In this document: positions 8,510-18,023 of the stretch, in pieces
Position numbering within the stretch: the stretch's first letter is position 1
Layout: the number at the start of each line of letters is the position of its first letter
Source of the DNA: Rhizobiales bacterium 24-66-13
GTDB taxonomy: Bacteria > Pseudomonadota > Alphaproteobacteria > Rhizobiales > Xanthobacteraceae
Direction of reading: 5' to 3'
Length of the DNA stretch: 42,007 bases
NCBI GenBank assembly: GCA_002257205.1
Contig: NCHM01000008.1
Coordinates: forward strand, 1 to 42,007
Notes under the pieces: generated by a model
Database searches by the model: none
The model's input: the letters and a program-made list of their open reading frames with translations, nothing else
Told to the model about the DNA's origin: nothing
Program-made: the position numbers and the translations under genes

Positions 8510-11500
8510 TGCTTCATCACCGGCGTCTGCCGCTGGCTCTGGCGCAGGGTTTCGGCCTGCTTCAGCGTCGCGGCGGTGCGCTCGTGGGCGGCGAGCTGCT
8601 GCGCCGTCCGCATGGTCGGCCAGGCCTCGGCGAGCTTCTGCCGCTCGCCCGGAGCGAGCCCGTCGGCCGCCTTGTCGAAGATCTTGCCGGCGGGTTCGCG
8701 GGCGGCGTTGGTGAGCAGCGTGCGCTCGCCGAACCGCTCCGCGATCGCCTTGTTGAATCCGTCGATCTCGCCCTTCACCTCGCGGTTGGAAATCGCATAG
8801 CCGAGGGCTGCCGGCAGGTCGTTGCGGTCGATGGCGTCGCGCACCCTCTCCAGCACGCGATGCGCCGCCGGCGACAAGGCCGGGATGTCGATCGAGACGC
8901 GATGGCGCATCGCCTGCTCGTCGGCCTGGAGCTTCTGCACGGCGGCCTCGCGCAGGTTGAGGTAGCTTTCGATGTCCCGCTTCAGCGCCGGGACATTGAG
9001 CTCGGCGACGCGGCGGTCCTCGCGATCGGCTTTGCCGGCGAGAAGCCCGGTCTTGCCCTTGAGGGGGCCGAGCGCCTGCGGATCCAAAACCAGCCGGTCG
9101 AGCTCCGTCTTCGCCGCAGCGGGATCCGACAGGACCGCGTCGAAATTCATGGCGCGGAACGCCGTCTCCGGATCGGCGAAGACATAGCGGAAGCGGGTCG
9201 AGACCTCGTCCCACTGCCTGGTGACGGCAGGATCGGCGCGCAGCTTCTCCTCGACCGTGTCCTGGATCGATTTGGTGAACAGGGTAACGCCGGCGACCAT
9301 CGCTGCGGCCTCCTTCGGGCTATGTGTCTGACGGGGATCGAACAGGCCGAGGCGCGCGCCGATGCCGCGCAGGCGCTGCGTGAGATCGGTGAGCTTCTGT
9401 TTCTGCCGGACCGTCCAGTCGACGCGGTCGCGCAGCAGCGTGCGGGCGACCTTGACGATGTGCAGGCCTCGGTTCTCGGCGAAGCGGAGCGCCTGCCGGT
9501 AGAGCGTCCCGCTCTCGTAGTCGAGCGTGGTCTCCTTGGCGTTGCGCCGGGACAGGGCCTTGGCGAGCCCGCCATGGAAGCCGAAGGAGCGGCGCCCGTA
9601 ATAGAGCGCCATGTCCTCGCGGTGCCGGGTCAGCGCGACATAGGTCAAATGCCGGTCGAGCGAGAGCGAGGCGAGCACCTTCACGCGGTCGACGGTGGCG
9701 CCCTGGGCCTTGTGGATCGTGGTGGCGTAGCCGTGATCGACATTGCGATAGATGTGCTGATCGACCGTGACCTGACGCCGCTGATCACCCTCGCCGATCG
9801 TCGCGACGATGCGGTTCGGTGCGGCCTCAACCACCTTGCCGATCATGCCGTTCTTCACGCCGAGGGCGCTGTCGTTCTTCAGGAAGACGATCTGGTCCCC
9901 CGCATCGAACTTGCGGGCGCCGTCCTCGGTGCGGAAGGCATGACCCTCACCAAGGAGGCCGCGCTCGACGAGCTTCTCGCGCGCCATCGTGTTCAGCATG
10001 CGCACGTCGCGGCGCAGATGCGCGAGGATCAGCGAGCTCCTGGCAGGATCGTAGTCCCGGTTCCAGTCCGCGATCAGGCTGGCGACGGCTTCGGCCTTCA
10101 GAACCGAACCGAGCACCCTGCCCTGCTGCTGATAGGCGGCGAGCGCCTCCGCAATCCGGCCGCGCGCCAGGTCCATCGAGGCGGCGCGCATCCATTGCTC
10201 GCGCTGCCGATAGATCGTCTCGAGTTCGGCATAGCCGATGCGCTCGACGATGGCGCGGAACGCCGCCCCCGCCTCGATCGGCTGCAGCTGCTCGGGATCG
10301 CCGACCAGCACCAGCTTGGCGCCGGCCCTCACCGCCGCTTCGACGAAGCGGGCCATCTGCCTGGAGGCGACCATGCCGGCCTCGTCGAGCACGAGAACGG
10401 TGCTGGCGTCGAGCGTGTCCCTGCCCTGCTTCCAGCGCAGCTCCCATGACGCCAGCGTGCGGCTCGCGATGCCAGCTTCCTTCTCCAGGCCCTCGGCCGC
10501 CTTGCCCGCGAGCGCCGCGCCGACCACGCGGCAGCCGGCGAGCTCCCAGGCTTCCCGCGCCGCCTTCATCATGGTGGTCTTGCCGGCTCCGGCGCGACCA
10601 ACGACGGCCGCGATCCCGCCCGGCTTCGTCACGTGCTCGATCGCCGTGCGCTGCTCGTCCGACAGCCGCTCATGGCGGGCAAACACCTGCGCCAGCAGGC
10701 GCTCGCGAATGCCGTGTGACCCGCGGTCCGACAACCAGATCGCCTGTCGCGCCATTCCCGCCTCGAGGCGGATGAGCTCGCGTGTCGTAAAGCGCGCCGG
10801 CATTCTCTCGCCGGTCGCGAAGTCGACGCTCTCGCGCTCGATGCGCAGGAGGTCCGGGCTCTGGAGGATGCGCGCCATCAGCTGCTGGAAGGTGCCGGCG
10901 TCGTCGACGTAGCGGTGCAGCACCTTGGCGATATCGCGCTGATCGAAGACGCTCTTCTCCGAGGAGAGAAGATCGAGCACGATCTCCGGGCGGTTCAGGA
11001 TTCGCCGGCGGTTTTCGGTGCGCTGCGCTTCGAACAGCTTCAGGCGTTCGAGATCGACCGGCTCGCCCTCGCGCGACGACTTGCGCTGGATCGCTTTCGC
11101 GCCGACGCCGATATGGGTGGTCGGCACCAGGTCGATGCCGCGCTCGGCATAGGAGCGCCCGTCGACGCGGATCTCCAGGCCGGCGAGCGCCAGATGCTGG
11201 TTCTGCAGGTCGAGCCAGCCGTTGCGCTGCTCCAGGAACTCGGCCTTCTCGCCCGACCACAGTCGGTAGACGATCTTGCCGGCCTTGTTGCGCAGCACCT
11301 CGCCGTCGTCACCGATGACAGGGATTCGCTTCGGACCGAACCCATCTTCGGTGAGCGGCCGCAACGTCGTCATCAGGTGGACGTGCGGGTTGCCCGGCTC
11401 GTCGTGATAGACCCAGTCGGCCACCTGCCCGCGCGCCAGCACCTGCTCGAGGACGAACTGCCGCATCAGCGCGATGTTCTGCTCCTTGGACAGCTCCACG

Positions 11501-11808
11501 GGCAGCGCGATGATGAATTCTCGGGCGAACTGCGCATCCTCGCGCTTCTCGAACGCTTCGACCCTGTTCCAGAACGCCTCCACGGCGCCGGCGACCGAGC
11601 GATCGGCGATCAGCGCCCTCGCCCATTCCGGCGCGTCGGCCGGCAGCAGGAATTCCTCATGCGCGAGATTGCGCTTGTTGGAATAGTCGAGCGTCCGCGC
11701 CTCGGCCTCGTATTCCATCCGCGCGCAATGGCGATACGCGGCCGACAGCACGGCGCTGCGGCCATTGCCGCGTCCGATGAGTTGGGGCGTGAAATGCGTG
11801 ATCGCCAC
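8506..11808 (-). CDS. traA: TraA relaxase-helicase, MobQ type
   Basis: The protein has 1100 residues. The GTG at 11808 is chosen because the family begins AITHFTPQL and a GGGAGA Shine-Dalgarno precedes it; the frame is open to 11886. Residues 1-240 are the MobA/MobL relaxase domain, with HVHLMTT near 138-144 as the metal-binding histidine motif. A RecD/TraI-like SF1 helicase follows: Walker [11 protein letters not shown] near 402-412, Walker [10 protein letters not shown] near 468-476, THKAQ-type motif [11 protein letters not shown], and [10 protein letters not shown]. The last 350 residues are helical and charged. It nicks oriT, stays on the 5' end, and the helicase domain drives unwinding. 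It is divergent from traC around the oriT at 11885. Confidence 0.95.
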   Translation of the reverse strand: MAITHFTPQLIGRGNGRSAVLSAAYRHCARMEYEAEARTLDYSNKRNLAHEEFLLPADAPEWARALIADRSVAGAVEAFWNRVEAFEKREDAQFAREFIIALPVELSKEQNIALMRQFVLEQVLARGQVADWVYHDEPGNPHVHLMTTLRPLTEDGFGPKRIPVIGDDGEVLRNKAGKIVYRLWSGEKAEFLEQRNGWLDLQNQHLALAGLEIRVDGRSYAERGIDLVPTTHIGVGAKAIQRKSSREGEPVDLERLKLFEAQRTENRRRILNRPEIVLDLLSSEKSVFDQRDIAKVLHRYVDDAGTFQQLMARILQSPDLLRIERESVDFATGERMPARFTTRELIRLEAGMARQAIWLSDRGSHGIRERLLAQVFARHERLSDEQRTAIEHVTKPGGIAAVVGRAGAGKTTMMKAAREAWELAGCRVVGAALAGKAAEGLEKEAGIASRTLASWELRWKQGRDTLDASTVLVLDEAGMVASRQMARFVEAAVRAGAKLVLVGDPEQLQPIEAGAAFRAIVERIGYAELETIYRQREQWMRAASMDLARGRIAEALAAYQQQGRVLGSVLKAEAVASLIADWNRDYDPARSSLILAHLRRDVRMLNTMAREKLVERGLLGEGHAFRTEDGARKFDAGDQIVFLKNDSALGVKNGMIGKVVEAAPNRIVATIGEGDQRRQVTVDQHIYRNVDHGYATTIHKAQGATVDRVKVLASLSLDRHLTYVALTRHREDMALYYGRRSFGFHGGLAKALSRRNAKETTLDYESGTLYRQALRFAENRGLHIVKVARTLLRDRVDWTVRQKQKLTDLTQRLRGIGARLGLFDPRQTHSPKEAAAMVAGVTLFTKSIQDTVEEKLRADPAVTRQWDEVSTRFRYVFADPETAFRAMNFDAVLSDPAAAKTELDRLVLDPQALGPLKGKTGLLAGKADREDRRVAELNVPALKRDIESYLNLREAAVQKLQADEQAMRHRVSIDIPALSPAAHRVLERVRDAIDRNDLPAALGYAISNREVKGEIDGFNKAIAERFGERTLLTNAAREPAGKIFDKAADGLAPGERQKLAEAWPTMRTAQQLAAHERTAATLKQAETLRQSQRQTPVMKQ

Positions 11809-11884
11809 GGTGACGGCGTCTCCCTTCGAGGTCTCGAACAGCGTGTTCGTCGGGAGAGGCCGGCCCCGCCAGGGCCGGCGCAGC

Positions 11885-11918
11885 ACGTCGCGGCAGCGAC
11901 GTATTACTGCGCCCTTGG
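11885..11918 (+). other. oriT, MobQ/RSF1010-Ti type
   Basis: Perfect 7-bp arms ACGTCGC (11885-11891) and GCGACGT (11896-11902) with a GGCA loop are followed five bases later by TGCGCCCTTGG (11908-11918). An inverted repeat followed by GCGCCCT is the organisation of the RSF1010/R1162 and Ti plasmid oriTs, and the position between divergent traA and traC is that of Ti plasmids. The nick should fall within or just after TGCGCCC on the plus strand. In this oriT class the inverted repeat lies at the trailing side, so the traC-proximal sequence would be transferred first. The exact nick base is not determinable from sequence. Confidence 0.88.
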
Positions 11919-11952
11919 ATGCCGCTCCTTCGGAACGGCCGGGATGATCTCA

Positions 11953-11996
11953 AGCGGCGTCGGCTTCGCCGACTAGCTTTTTTACTAGTCGCCGCT
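11953..11996. repeat. oriT-proximal nested inverted repeats
   Basis: An outer 7-bp pair, AGCGGCG (11953-11959) and CGCCGCT (11990-11996), encloses two hairpins that share bases: GTCGGC/GCCGAC (11959-11964, 11968-11973) and GACTAG/CTAGTC (11971-11976, 11985-11990), the second with a T-rich loop. The two inner hairpins are mutually exclusive at 11971-11973. The element sits between oriT and traC and may bind an accessory protein, act as a terminator for read-through toward traA, or fold in the transferred strand. Confidence 0.5.
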
Positions 11997-12061
11997 GGCG
12001 CTTATCCGGGGAAAGCTGGGCCTCGATCCAGCAGAAACCGGACAGCGGAAGATCAACCGGA

Positions 12062-12358
12062 ATGAAGAAGCCGTCGCGACAGATCAGGGAGGAAATCGCC
12101 AGGCTGCAGGACCAGCTGCGGCAGGCCGAGACGCGCGAGGCCGAACGCATCGGACGGATCGCGCTGAAGGCCGGTCTCGGCGAGATCGAGATCGAGGAGA
12201 CGGCGCTGCTCTCGGCCTTCGAGGAGGTGGCGAAACGGTTTCGCGACGGCAGCGACGCGTCGACCGGGAGAAAGAGCGGCGCAGGCCGGCAGCCAAATGG
12301 CGGGGCGTCCACGACGCTCGCGGCTGGCGCGCCTCAGGGCGGCGATCACGAGGCTTGA
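12062..12358 (+). CDS. traC: Conjugal transfer protein TraC (Ti type)
   Basis: The protein has 98 residues from ATG 12062, with a GGAAG Shine-Dalgarno upstream. The sequence [21 protein letters not shown] predicts an N-terminal coiled coil, followed by [16 protein letters not shown], a feature of TraC from Ti-type plasmids. The last 30 residues are Gly/Ala/Ser-rich and disordered. It is the first gene of the traC-traD-traG-DUF1173 operon on the oriT leading side. TraC and TraD are thought to be accessory relaxosome proteins. Their precise roles are unresolved. Confidence 0.85.
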   Translation: MKKPSRQIREEIARLQDQLRQAETREAERIGRIALKAGLGEIEIEETALLSAFEEVAKRFRDGSDASTGRKSGAGRQPNGGASTTLAAGAPQGGDHEA

Positions 12359-12362
12359 GCGC

Positions 12363-12578
12363 ATGCACAGGTCGAGCTCATCGGACGCCCGCAAGAAGGA
12401 CACGCGCGAGAAGATCGAGCTCGGCGGGCTGATCGTGAAGGCGGGGCTGCGCTACGAGAAGCGCGCGCTGTTGCTCGGCTTGCTGATCGACGGGCAGCGC
12501 CGCGCCAGCGAGGACGAAGCCGAGCGAACGCGGCTCAGCGCCATCGGCGCGGAAGCCTTCGGGCACGATCATGAATAG
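12363..12578 (+). CDS. traD: Conjugal transfer protein TraD (Ti type)
   Basis: The protein has 71 residues from ATG 12363, four bases after the traC stop, with GAGG nine bases upstream. This length matches Ti-plasmid TraD. An upstream in-frame ATG at 12297 would give 93 residues with an extra basic helix and would overlap traC by 62 bases, and cannot be excluded. The core [20 protein letters not shown] and the C-terminus IGAEAFGHD are characteristic of the family. The stop overlaps the traG start (ATGAATAG). It is a small cytoplasmic relaxosome-associated protein and is unrelated to the coupling protein called TraD in F. Confidence 0.85.
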   Translation: MHRSSSSDARKKDTREKIELGGLIVKAGLRYEKRALLLGLLIDGQRRASEDEAERTRLSAIGAEAFGHDHE

Positions 12579-14499
12579 GGTGCTGCTCGCCGGGCTGCAG
12601 GCGGCGATCATGATCGCCGTGGCGATCACGACGACCGGCGCCGAGCACAGGCTGGCGGACTTCGGCAAGACCGAGGCCGCGCGCCTGATGCTCGGCCGTG
12701 CCGGGCTCGCGCTGCCCTATGCGCTGGCCGGCGGGGCCGGATTGATCCTGCTCTTCGCCGCGGCCGGCGCGATCGCGATCCGGGCGGTGGGATGGGGCGT
12801 CGTGACCGGGAGCGCCGTCGTCATCGGCATCGCCGTCATCTTCGAGGGCGTGCGCCTCGCGGCCCTGGCGGGCCGCGTGCCGGCGGGGCAATCCGTGCTT
12901 GCCTATGCCGATCCGGGAACGAGCGTCGGGGCGGCGATCGCATTCGTTTGCGCGATGTTCGCGCTGCGCGTCGCCATCAAGGGCAATGCCGCCTTCGCGG
13001 CAGCGGCGCCGCGCCGGATCAAGGGTCGGCGCGCGATCCATGGCGAGAACGACTGGATGAAGATGGAGGCCGCCGGCAAGCTGTTCGGCGACGCCGGCGG
13101 CATCGTCATCGGCGAGCGCTACCGGGTCGATCGCGATTCCGTCGCCGGCATCGCGTTCCGCGCCGACAGCCGCGAGACCTGGGGCAGCGGCGGCCGCTCA
13201 CCGCTGCTCTGCTTCGACGGCTCGTTCGGCTCCTCGCACGGCATCGTCTTCGCCGGCTCCGGCGGCTTCAAGACCACGTCGGTGACCATTCCCTCGGCGC
13301 TGAAATGGGGCGGCGGCCTCGTGGTGCTCGACCCCTCATCCGAGGTTGCGCCGATGGTGATCGGCCATCGGCGCAAGGCGGGCCGCAAGGTGGTGGTGCT
13401 CGATCCGGCCGACGCCGCCGGCTTCAACGCGCTCGACTGGATCGGGCGCTTCGGCGGGACGAAGGAGGAGGACATCGTCGCGGTCGCGACCTGGGTGATG
13501 ACCGACAACGCGCGCCAGGCCTCGGCGCGCGACGACTTCTTTCGCGCCTCCGCGATGCAGCTTCTGACCGCGCTGATCGCGGACGTCTGCCTGTCGGGTC
13601 ATACCGAAAAGAAGGACCAGACGCTCCGGCAGGTTCGCGCCAACCTCTCGGAGCCGGAGCCGAAGCTGCGCGAGCGGCTGACGAGGATCTACGAACAGTC
13701 GGGATCGGATTTCGTGAAGGAGAATGTCGCGGTGTTCGTCAACATGACGCCGGAGACCTTCTCCGGCGTCTACGCCAATGCGGTGAAGGAGACGCACTGG
13801 CTGTCCTATCCGAACTATGCCGCGCTGGTCTCCGGCGACAGCTTCACCACCGACGAGCTCGCCGACGGCGGGACCGACATCTTCATTGCGCTCGACCTGA
13901 AGGTGCTGGAGGCGCATCCGGGTCTTGCCCGCGTCATCATCGGCGCGCTGATGAACGCGATCTACAATCGCAATGGCGAGGTGAAGGACCGCACGCTGTT
14001 CCTGCTCGACGAGGTGGCGCGACTGGGCTTCCTCCGCATCTTGGAGACCGCGCGTGACGCCGGCCGAAAGTACGGCATCACCATGACACTGCTGTTCCAG
14101 TCGATCGGCCAGATGCGCGAGGCCTATGGCGGCCGCGACGCCTCCTCGAAATGGTTCGAGTCGGCGTCCTGGATCAGCTTCGCGGCGATCAACGATCCGG
14201 AGACCGCCGACTACATCTCCAAGCGCTGCGGCGACACCACGGTCGAGGTCGACCAGCTCAGCCGCTCCTCGCAGATGTCGGGTTCGTCGCGCACACGCTC
14301 GAAGCAGCTGGCGCGCCGCCCGCTGATCCTGCCGCACGAGGTCCTGCGCATGCGCGCCGACGAGCAGATCGTGTTCACGGCGGGCAATCCGCCGCTGCGC
14401 TGCGGGCGGGCCATCTGGTTCCGCCGCAGGGACATGAGAAGCTGCGTCGGTGAAAACAGGTTCCACCGGAAAGAGGCCGCGCGGGGAGAAGCGCTTTGA
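12571..14499 (+). CDS. traG: TraG type IV coupling protein
   Basis: The protein has 642 residues and belongs to the VirD4/TraG coupling-protein family, which links the relaxosome to the type IV secretion channel as a hexameric inner-membrane ATPase. Three or four N-terminal hydrophobic segments lie within residues 1-140. The P-loop is [10 protein letters not shown] near 230-240, and Walker B is [12 protein letters not shown] near 474-485, followed by [13 protein letters not shown] and TLLFQSIGQ. It overlaps traD and is followed by a DUF1173 gene whose start overlaps its stop. All motifs appear intact. Confidence 0.95.
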   Translation: MNRVLLAGLQAAIMIAVAITTTGAEHRLADFGKTEAARLMLGRAGLALPYALAGGAGLILLFAAAGAIAIRAVGWGVVTGSAVVIGIAVIFEGVRLAALAGRVPAGQSVLAYADPGTSVGAAIAFVCAMFALRVAIKGNAAFAAAAPRRIKGRRAIHGENDWMKMEAAGKLFGDAGGIVIGERYRVDRDSVAGIAFRADSRETWGSGGRSPLLCFDGSFGSSHGIVFAGSGGFKTTSVTIPSALKWGGGLVVLDPSSEVAPMVIGHRRKAGRKVVVLDPADAAGFNALDWIGRFGGTKEEDIVAVATWVMTDNARQASARDDFFRASAMQLLTALIADVCLSGHTEKKDQTLRQVRANLSEPEPKLRERLTRIYEQSGSDFVKENVAVFVNMTPETFSGVYANAVKETHWLSYPNYAALVSGDSFTTDELADGGTDIFIALDLKVLEAHPGLARVIIGALMNAIYNRNGEVKDRTLFLLDEVARLGFLRILETARDAGRKYGITMTLLFQSIGQMREAYGGRDASSKWFESASWISFAAINDPETADYISKRCGDTTVEVDQLSRSSQMSGSSRTRSKQLARRPLILPHEVLRMRADEQIVFTAGNPPLRCGRAIWFRRRDMRSCVGENRFHRKEAARGEAL

Positions 14500-15692
14500 G
14501 ACGGCTGCGGATCGGCGACAGCGAGGTGGAGGACACCGCCGGCGACATCGCGGCACGGCTGGCGGACGCCTTTACGCGCCGCGAACATCCGCTGTGCCTG
14601 TGCCAGCCGGAGGGCGTGCCGATGTATGTCGCGCGCGCGGGCGGGCGCCATGTGCTGAAGCGGATGCCGGGCAGCGGACCGCGGCACGGTCCCGATTGCG
14701 ATTCCTACGAGCCGCCGCATGCACTCTCCGGCCTCGGCGCCGTCGACGGTGAGGCGATCGTCGAGAATGCCGAGGATGGCGTCACCCTGCTCAAGCTCGA
14801 TTTCAGCCTGTCGAAGCAGGCCGGTCGAACGGCGCCGGCGGCGCGCGAGGCGACCGATGCCGGCGCGGTGAAGACCGACGGCTCGCGGCTCTCGCTGCGC
14901 GCGCTGCTGCATTACCTGTGGGAGCAGGCCGAGTTCAATCGCTGGCGTCCGGCGATGACCGGGCGGCGCAACTGGGCGGTGCTGCGCAAGTTCCTGCTCG
15001 AGGCGGCCGAGGGCAAGACCGCGAAGGGCAAGGCGCTGCCAGACGTCCTGTTCATTCCCGAGATGTTCGATGCCGATCGCGACGCCGCAATCGCGCAGCG
15101 GCGCGAGACCTTCCTCAGCCGTGCGCTGAAGGCAGAGGGCAAGCGCCGCTCGCTCGCCATGCTGATCGGCGAGGTGAAGGAGATCGCACCGGCGCGCTTC
15201 GGCCACCGCGTCGTGATCAAGCATCTCCCGCGCTTTCCCTTCATGCTGAATGAGGATGTCCATCGGCGGATGAACACGGTGTTCGTTTCCGAGCTGGCGC
15301 TCTGGAACGCGACGGTGGATTCGCATCTGATCGCGATCGCCACCTTCGGCATCGATGCCGCCGGCATCGCCTCGATCGAGTCGATCGCGCTCATGGTCGT
15401 GACCGACCGCTGGATCCCGTTCGAGAACCGCTACGAGGCGGCGCTGATCGACGCCCTGGCGAAGCGCGGCGCCAGCTTTGTCAAGAGCCTGCGCTACAAC
15501 CTGCCGGCGGCTCACCCCATGGCCTGCGTTGTTCTGCGGCAGGACGGCGCCGCACCGCTCGGCATGTATATCGTGCCCGACGGCGCCGAGGCCAACTATC
15601 GCGAGAAGCTCGACGAGCTGATCGCCGAGAGCGGCATCGCGTCGTGGATCTGGTGCATCGGCGACGGTGCCATGCCGGAGCTTCCGGCATGA
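14496..15692 (+). CDS. DUF1173 family protein
   Basis: The protein has 398 residues from a TTG that overlaps the traG stop, with GGGGAGAA six bases upstream. Near residue 34 a CLCQPEGVPMYVAR segment is followed by RHGPDCDSYEPP, a Cys/His arrangement that could hold a metal and is typical of this family. The rest is a globular domain (FNRWRPAMTGRRNW, LPDVLFIPEMFD, RFPFMLNEDVHRRM). DUF1173 genes repeatedly follow traG in alphaproteobacterial plasmids. The function is unknown. Translational coupling suggests a transfer-associated role. Confidence 0.8.
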   Translation: MRRLRIGDSEVEDTAGDIAARLADAFTRREHPLCLCQPEGVPMYVARAGGRHVLKRMPGSGPRHGPDCDSYEPPHALSGLGAVDGEAIVENAEDGVTLLKLDFSLSKQAGRTAPAAREATDAGAVKTDGSRLSLRALLHYLWEQAEFNRWRPAMTGRRNWAVLRKFLLEAAEGKTAKGKALPDVLFIPEMFDADRDAAIAQRRETFLSRALKAEGKRRSLAMLIGEVKEIAPARFGHRVVIKHLPRFPFMLNEDVHRRMNTVFVSELALWNATVDSHLIAIATFGIDAAGIASIESIALMVVTDRWIPFENRYEAALIDALAKRGASFVKSLRYNLPAAHPMACVVLRQDGAAPLGMYIVPDGAEANYREKLDELIAESGIASWIWCIGDGAMPELPA

Positions 15693-15765
15693 ACGGATCG
15701 CGCGCGGTTCCGGCACGAGCGCGCGAGCCTTGCGCGGACCCGGCGCGCCATCGGCCGAGGCGAAA

Positions 15766-15792
15766 ACGAGAGGCGGCAATGCCGCCTCTCGT
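15766..15792 (-). terminator. Rho-independent terminator of the 15800 gene
   Basis: Perfect 13-bp arms, ACGAGAGGCGGCA (15766-15778) and its complement at 15780-15792, are followed on the minus strand by TTTT. The hairpin lies eight bases past the stop of the minus-strand gene and may also stop read-through from the tra operon. Confidence 0.85.
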
Positions 15793-15799
15793 CTGCGGC

Positions 15800-16306
15800 T
15801 CACAGGCCGCTCGGCTCCAGCTCGCCGGAGCCGTAGACGATGCGCCGGGCGTGAAAGCTCACGCCGGTCTCGCCGGCGATCCGGTCGATGATCTCGCGGA
15901 GGCCACAAAGGCTCTGGGCACTCACCTCGTGCAGCGACGGCCCGCATTCGGCGAGCGCGTACCAGCGCTTCGTGCGGGGATCGAAGATCTCCTGCGTGGC
16001 CAGGTCGATGTCGAGATGATCGAGAAGCGGCTGCGCTTGCCCGATCCAGCGGTGCTCGAACTCCGCCTCGATCCAATAGAGGTCCTCGGCGGCCTGCTCG
16101 GCGCGCGCCGGATCGGCGCCGTCCCGCAGGCAGCGCTTCGCTTCGACCGCGCGCGTCATCAGCTCGATCAGATCGCCGAGCTTGGCGACGAGCCGGTCGT
16201 GCGCGCAACGCGCGAGATCGTTGTCGCAGGCGACGCGGTTGATCGTCGCGATGGACCTGAAGCCGTTCAGGCGCGTGAACAGCGAGAGATAGTCGATGTC
16301 GGACAT
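15800..16306 (-). CDS. Conserved plasmid hypothetical protein
   Basis: The protein has 168 residues from ATG 16306, with AAAGGAG seven bases upstream. It is mostly alpha-helical and acidic, with an EDLYWIEAEFEHRWIGQAQPLLDHLDIDL segment whose central WIEAEFEHRW is distinctive. Four cysteines are scattered and form no recognisable site. I do not recognise a domain. It is the first of the long minus-strand series and is preceded by an SD-covering hairpin and by structured repeat R1, an arrangement shared with the small gene at 19060. A strong terminator follows. Confidence 0.7.
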   Translation of the reverse strand: MSDIDYLSLFTRLNGFRSIATINRVACDNDLARCAHDRLVAKLGDLIELMTRAVEAKRCLRDGADPARAEQAAEDLYWIEAEFEHRWIGQAQPLLDHLDIDLATQEIFDPRTKRWYALAECGPSLHEVSAQSLCGLREIIDRIAGETGVSFHARRIVYGSGELEPSGL

Positions 16307-16313
16307 GAGATGT

Positions 16314-16337
16314 CTCCTTTCGGTCTGACGAAAGGAG
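16314..16337 (-). promoter_or_regulatory. Hairpin covering the Shine-Dalgarno of the 15800 gene
   Basis: Perfect 9-bp arms, CTCCTTTCG (16314-16322) and CGAAAGGAG (16329-16337), on the plus strand. On the mRNA of the minus-strand gene, the second arm read is AAAGGAG, the ribosome-binding site, so the stem would hide it. Confidence 0.65.
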
Positions 16338-16510
16338 GCCGCACCGTAGCCGCGAGGGGTCAGGGATCGCGAAGCGACCGCCTGCGGCGGCGAGCGGGGG
16401 TGCCGATTTTCCGGCGGCGCCTGGCGGGCGGCGGCGGAAAATTGCGGGAACCGCGATGTCCTTGACGCCGGAGCGGCGGGTGCATGATCGGACGTCAGAG
16501 AGAGAGGAAA
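16331..16510 (-). repeat. Structured leader repeat R1
   Basis: This element of about 175 bp is also present at 19241-19413. Shared blocks are GGATCGCG-AGCGACC, GCGGGGGTGCCGATTTT, a GCGG/CGG-AAAATT block, and TCCTTGACGC. The outer arms GTCAGGGATCGCG (16359-16371) and CGCGATGTCCTTGAC (16452-16466) pair. The inner arms 16405-16421 and 16427-16443 (GATTTTCC/GGAAAATT ends) also pair imperfectly. The element lies directly upstream of the minus-strand gene at 15800. Confidence 0.7.
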
Positions 16511-16903
16511 GCCACGGCGCCCGCCGGGCGCCGTGTCCGCATCCGGCGGCCAGCCGGCCTGGTGCGCGAGGGTTGCCCTCGCGACGGGGCGCCCGGTCGA
16601 TCCGGGCGGCCTCGTCCCGCGAGATGGATCGTCACCGCATGGCGGAGACCGCGCAGCGGGCTCCGGGAGCGACGCGCAGCGGCGCGAGTAGAGCCAGTCC
16701 GCCGCAGGCGGCTTGCCCAGTTATCCCGCCTTTCCGCAAGTCCTCTTCCCGGGCTGCATCTTGTGACGTGCAACGTCATCCTGTGCCTCGGACCCGGACC
16801 GGATTCGGCCAAAGAAAGAACGCCGCATTGAAAATATCAGCCCATCCAGAACGACAGCGCGCCGACGCGATCCAACGCCCGGCTTGAACGGCAATCCAGC
16901 AGA
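16511..16903. other. Gene-free interval
   Basis: The interval between repeat R1 and the thermonuclease gene has high GC and only weak open frames on both strands, with no family-like sequence and no convincing ribosome-binding site. A promoter for the downstream plus-strand gene should lie in the last 150 bases, where base composition becomes more AT-rich, but I see no clear -35/-10 pair. Confidence 0.4.
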
Positions 16904-17377
16904 ATGAGGAGCCTTCTCGCCAAACGCGCCGTCGCCGCCACGATTGTCCTCGCCACGTTCTATTGGGCATATCGCGGAGGCGCCGAGCCGATGCCTGGCG
17001 CGGCTTCCGGACCTCCCGCCGACACGGTGACCGCTATATTCTCCATTTGCCGGAGCGCTCGACGCTTCAACTGCGTGGTCGACGGCGACACCTTCTGGCT
17101 CGGCCGGCAGAAGATCCGGATCGCCGATATCGACGCGCCGGAACTCACCCCGCCGCGCTGCGGATATGAGCGGGAGCTCGGCGAGGCGGCGAAACGCAGG
17201 CTGCAGGCGATGCTCAACGCCGGGCCGTTTTCGCTGGTCGCGGGACCACGGGACGAAGACCCCTTTGGCCGCAAGCTGCGCACGGTCCTGCGTGCGGGCC
17301 GCTCGATCGGCGAGCGGCTGGTCGCCGAAGGGCTCGTCCGCCGCTGGGACGGCGGCCGGCGCAGCTGGTGCGACTGA
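16904..17377 (+). CDS. Thermonuclease (SNase) family protein
   Basis: The protein has 157 residues. An N-terminal hydrophobic helix (VAATIVLATFYWAY) suggests export or membrane anchoring. The staphylococcal-nuclease fold follows: VVDGDTFWLG, RIADIDAPEL, YERELGEAAKRRLQ and DPFGRKLR, which carry the counterparts of the catalytic Arg, Glu and Arg plus the calcium-binding Asp. Plasmid-borne SNases of this type are common in alphaproteobacteria. The role may be DNA or RNA turnover in the envelope during transfer, which is inference. The ribosome-binding site before ATG 16904 is weak. Confidence 0.85.
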   Translation: MRSLLAKRAVAATIVLATFYWAYRGGAEPMPGAASGPPADTVTAIFSICRSARRFNCVVDGDTFWLGRQKIRIADIDAPELTPPRCGYERELGEAAKRRLQAMLNAGPFSLVAGPRDEDPFGRKLRTVLRAGRSIGERLVAEGLVRRWDGGRRSWCD

Positions 17378-17434
17378 CCCATCAGCGCAATGAATCGATC
17401 CTCCCGGATCGATTCGGAAAACCCATTGGACGGT

Positions 17435-17449
17435 GCCTCCACAGGAGGC
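17435..17449 (+). promoter_or_regulatory. SD-covering hairpin of the WGR gene
   Basis: GCCTCC (17435-17440), loop ACA, and GGAGGC (17444-17449) form a perfect 6-bp stem that contains the AGGAGG upstream of ATG 17462. It is the only plus-strand member of this set of GCCTCC/GGAGG leaders in the window. Confidence 0.6.
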
Positions 17450-17461
17450 GAGAATCCGCCC

Positions 17462-17710
17462 ATGACCGACACGGAGAGCCTGCCCGTCCATCTTCGCCGT
17501 ATAGATCCGACGCAGAACATGCGGCGCTTCTATATGCTCGCGATCCAGCCGACCCTGTTCGGCGGCGCCTCGGTCATCCGGAACTGGGGACGGATCGGCA
17601 CCAATGGCCAATCGATGATGCAGACCTTCGATCGGCCCGACGAGGCCGGCGACGCGCTGAGCCGCCTCGAGCGCAGCAAGAGACGGCGCGGCTATCGCGA
17701 CGCTATTTGA
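17462..17710 (+). CDS. WGR-domain protein
   Basis: The protein has 82 residues from ATG 17462, with AGGAGG upstream though 13 bases away. An earlier in-frame ATG at 17390 lacks a ribosome-binding site. The protein is a single WGR domain: FYMLAIQPTLFGG, then VIRNWGRIGTNGQ with the Trp-Gly-Arg signature. WGR domains occur in PARPs and bind DNA ends and nucleic acids. Stand-alone WGR proteins are common on alphaproteobacterial plasmids, with no established function. The hairpin over its SD suggests translational control. It converges on the minus-strand gene at 17761. Confidence 0.8.
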   Translation: MTDTESLPVHLRRIDPTQNMRRFYMLAIQPTLFGGASVIRNWGRIGTNGQSMMQTFDRPDEAGDALSRLERSKRRRGYRDAI

Positions 17711-17726
17711 ATAGAGACATGAAAAT

Positions 17727-17752
17727 GGCCGGCAAGCGAACCGCTGCCGGCC
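17727..17752 (-). terminator. Hairpin terminator between convergent genes
   Basis: GGCCGGC (17727-17733) pairs with GCCGGCC (17746-17752), with an inner AGCG/CGCT pair and one bulged A. On the minus strand the stem is followed by ATTTTC, so it terminates the 17761 gene. It could also serve the WGR gene. Confidence 0.65.
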
Positions 17753-17760
17753 GGGGGGCG

Positions 17761-17955
17761 TCACATGGTCTCGTCGAGGACTCCGGCCGCCTTCAGCCGG
17801 GCGTCGTCCATGTGGTCGATGATCTCATAGTCGTCCGACTTCCAGTCATAGTCGCCGTTGCGGACCTCCTCGAGCGTCGCCCAGGAGCCGTCAGGCCAGA
17901 GCACGATATCGTCGGGATGTGGCTCTCGGCGCTGTGATGAACGGGATCGCGTCAT
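17761..17955 (-). CDS. Small hypothetical protein
   Basis: The protein has 64 residues from ATG 17955, with GGAG eight bases upstream. The N-terminus is basic (TRSRSSQRRE), followed by an acidic, Trp- and Asp-rich body: DDIVLWPDGSWATLEEVRNG, then DYDWKSDDYEII. Short proteins with this acidic pattern recur next to DUF736 genes in alphaproteobacterial plasmids. The high negative charge would suit a DNA mimic or partner-binding protein, but that is speculation. It is separated from DUF736 by a hairpin. Confidence 0.65.
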   Translation of the reverse strand: MTRSRSSQRREPHPDDIVLWPDGSWATLEEVRNGDYDWKSDDYEIIDHMDDARLKAAGVLDETM

Positions 17956-17984
17956 CGGAGTCTCCACGTGTGCCGGAAAGGACG

Positions 17985-18008
17985 AAGGCCCCGCCTTGCG
18001 GCGGAGCC
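17985..18008 (-). terminator. Hairpin after the DUF736 gene
   Basis: GGCCCCGCC and GGCGGAGCC flank a TTGC loop with one mismatch. The T-run on the minus strand is short and interrupted, so this is a weak or leaky terminator between the DUF736 gene and the 64-residue gene. Confidence 0.45.
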
Positions 18009-18023
18009 CTCGCGTCGCTGCGA

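Noticed and set aside
7982..9214. N-terminal extension of traF into traA
   Set aside because: The extension is out-of-frame traA sequence. The GTG overlapping the traA stop matches the family start.
8584..10449. A 621-codon plus-strand open frame
   Set aside because: It is antisense to traA and low in family-like features. It is a shadow of the relaxase codon usage.
11809..11886. Longer traA start
   Set aside because: The extra residues would overlap the oriT and are not family-like. GTG 11808 has the better ribosome-binding site.
11887..12061. tra box upstream of traA or traC
   Set aside because: No GTGCAGATCTGCAC-like 18-bp palindrome was found. The palindromes present are the oriT arms and the nested hairpins.
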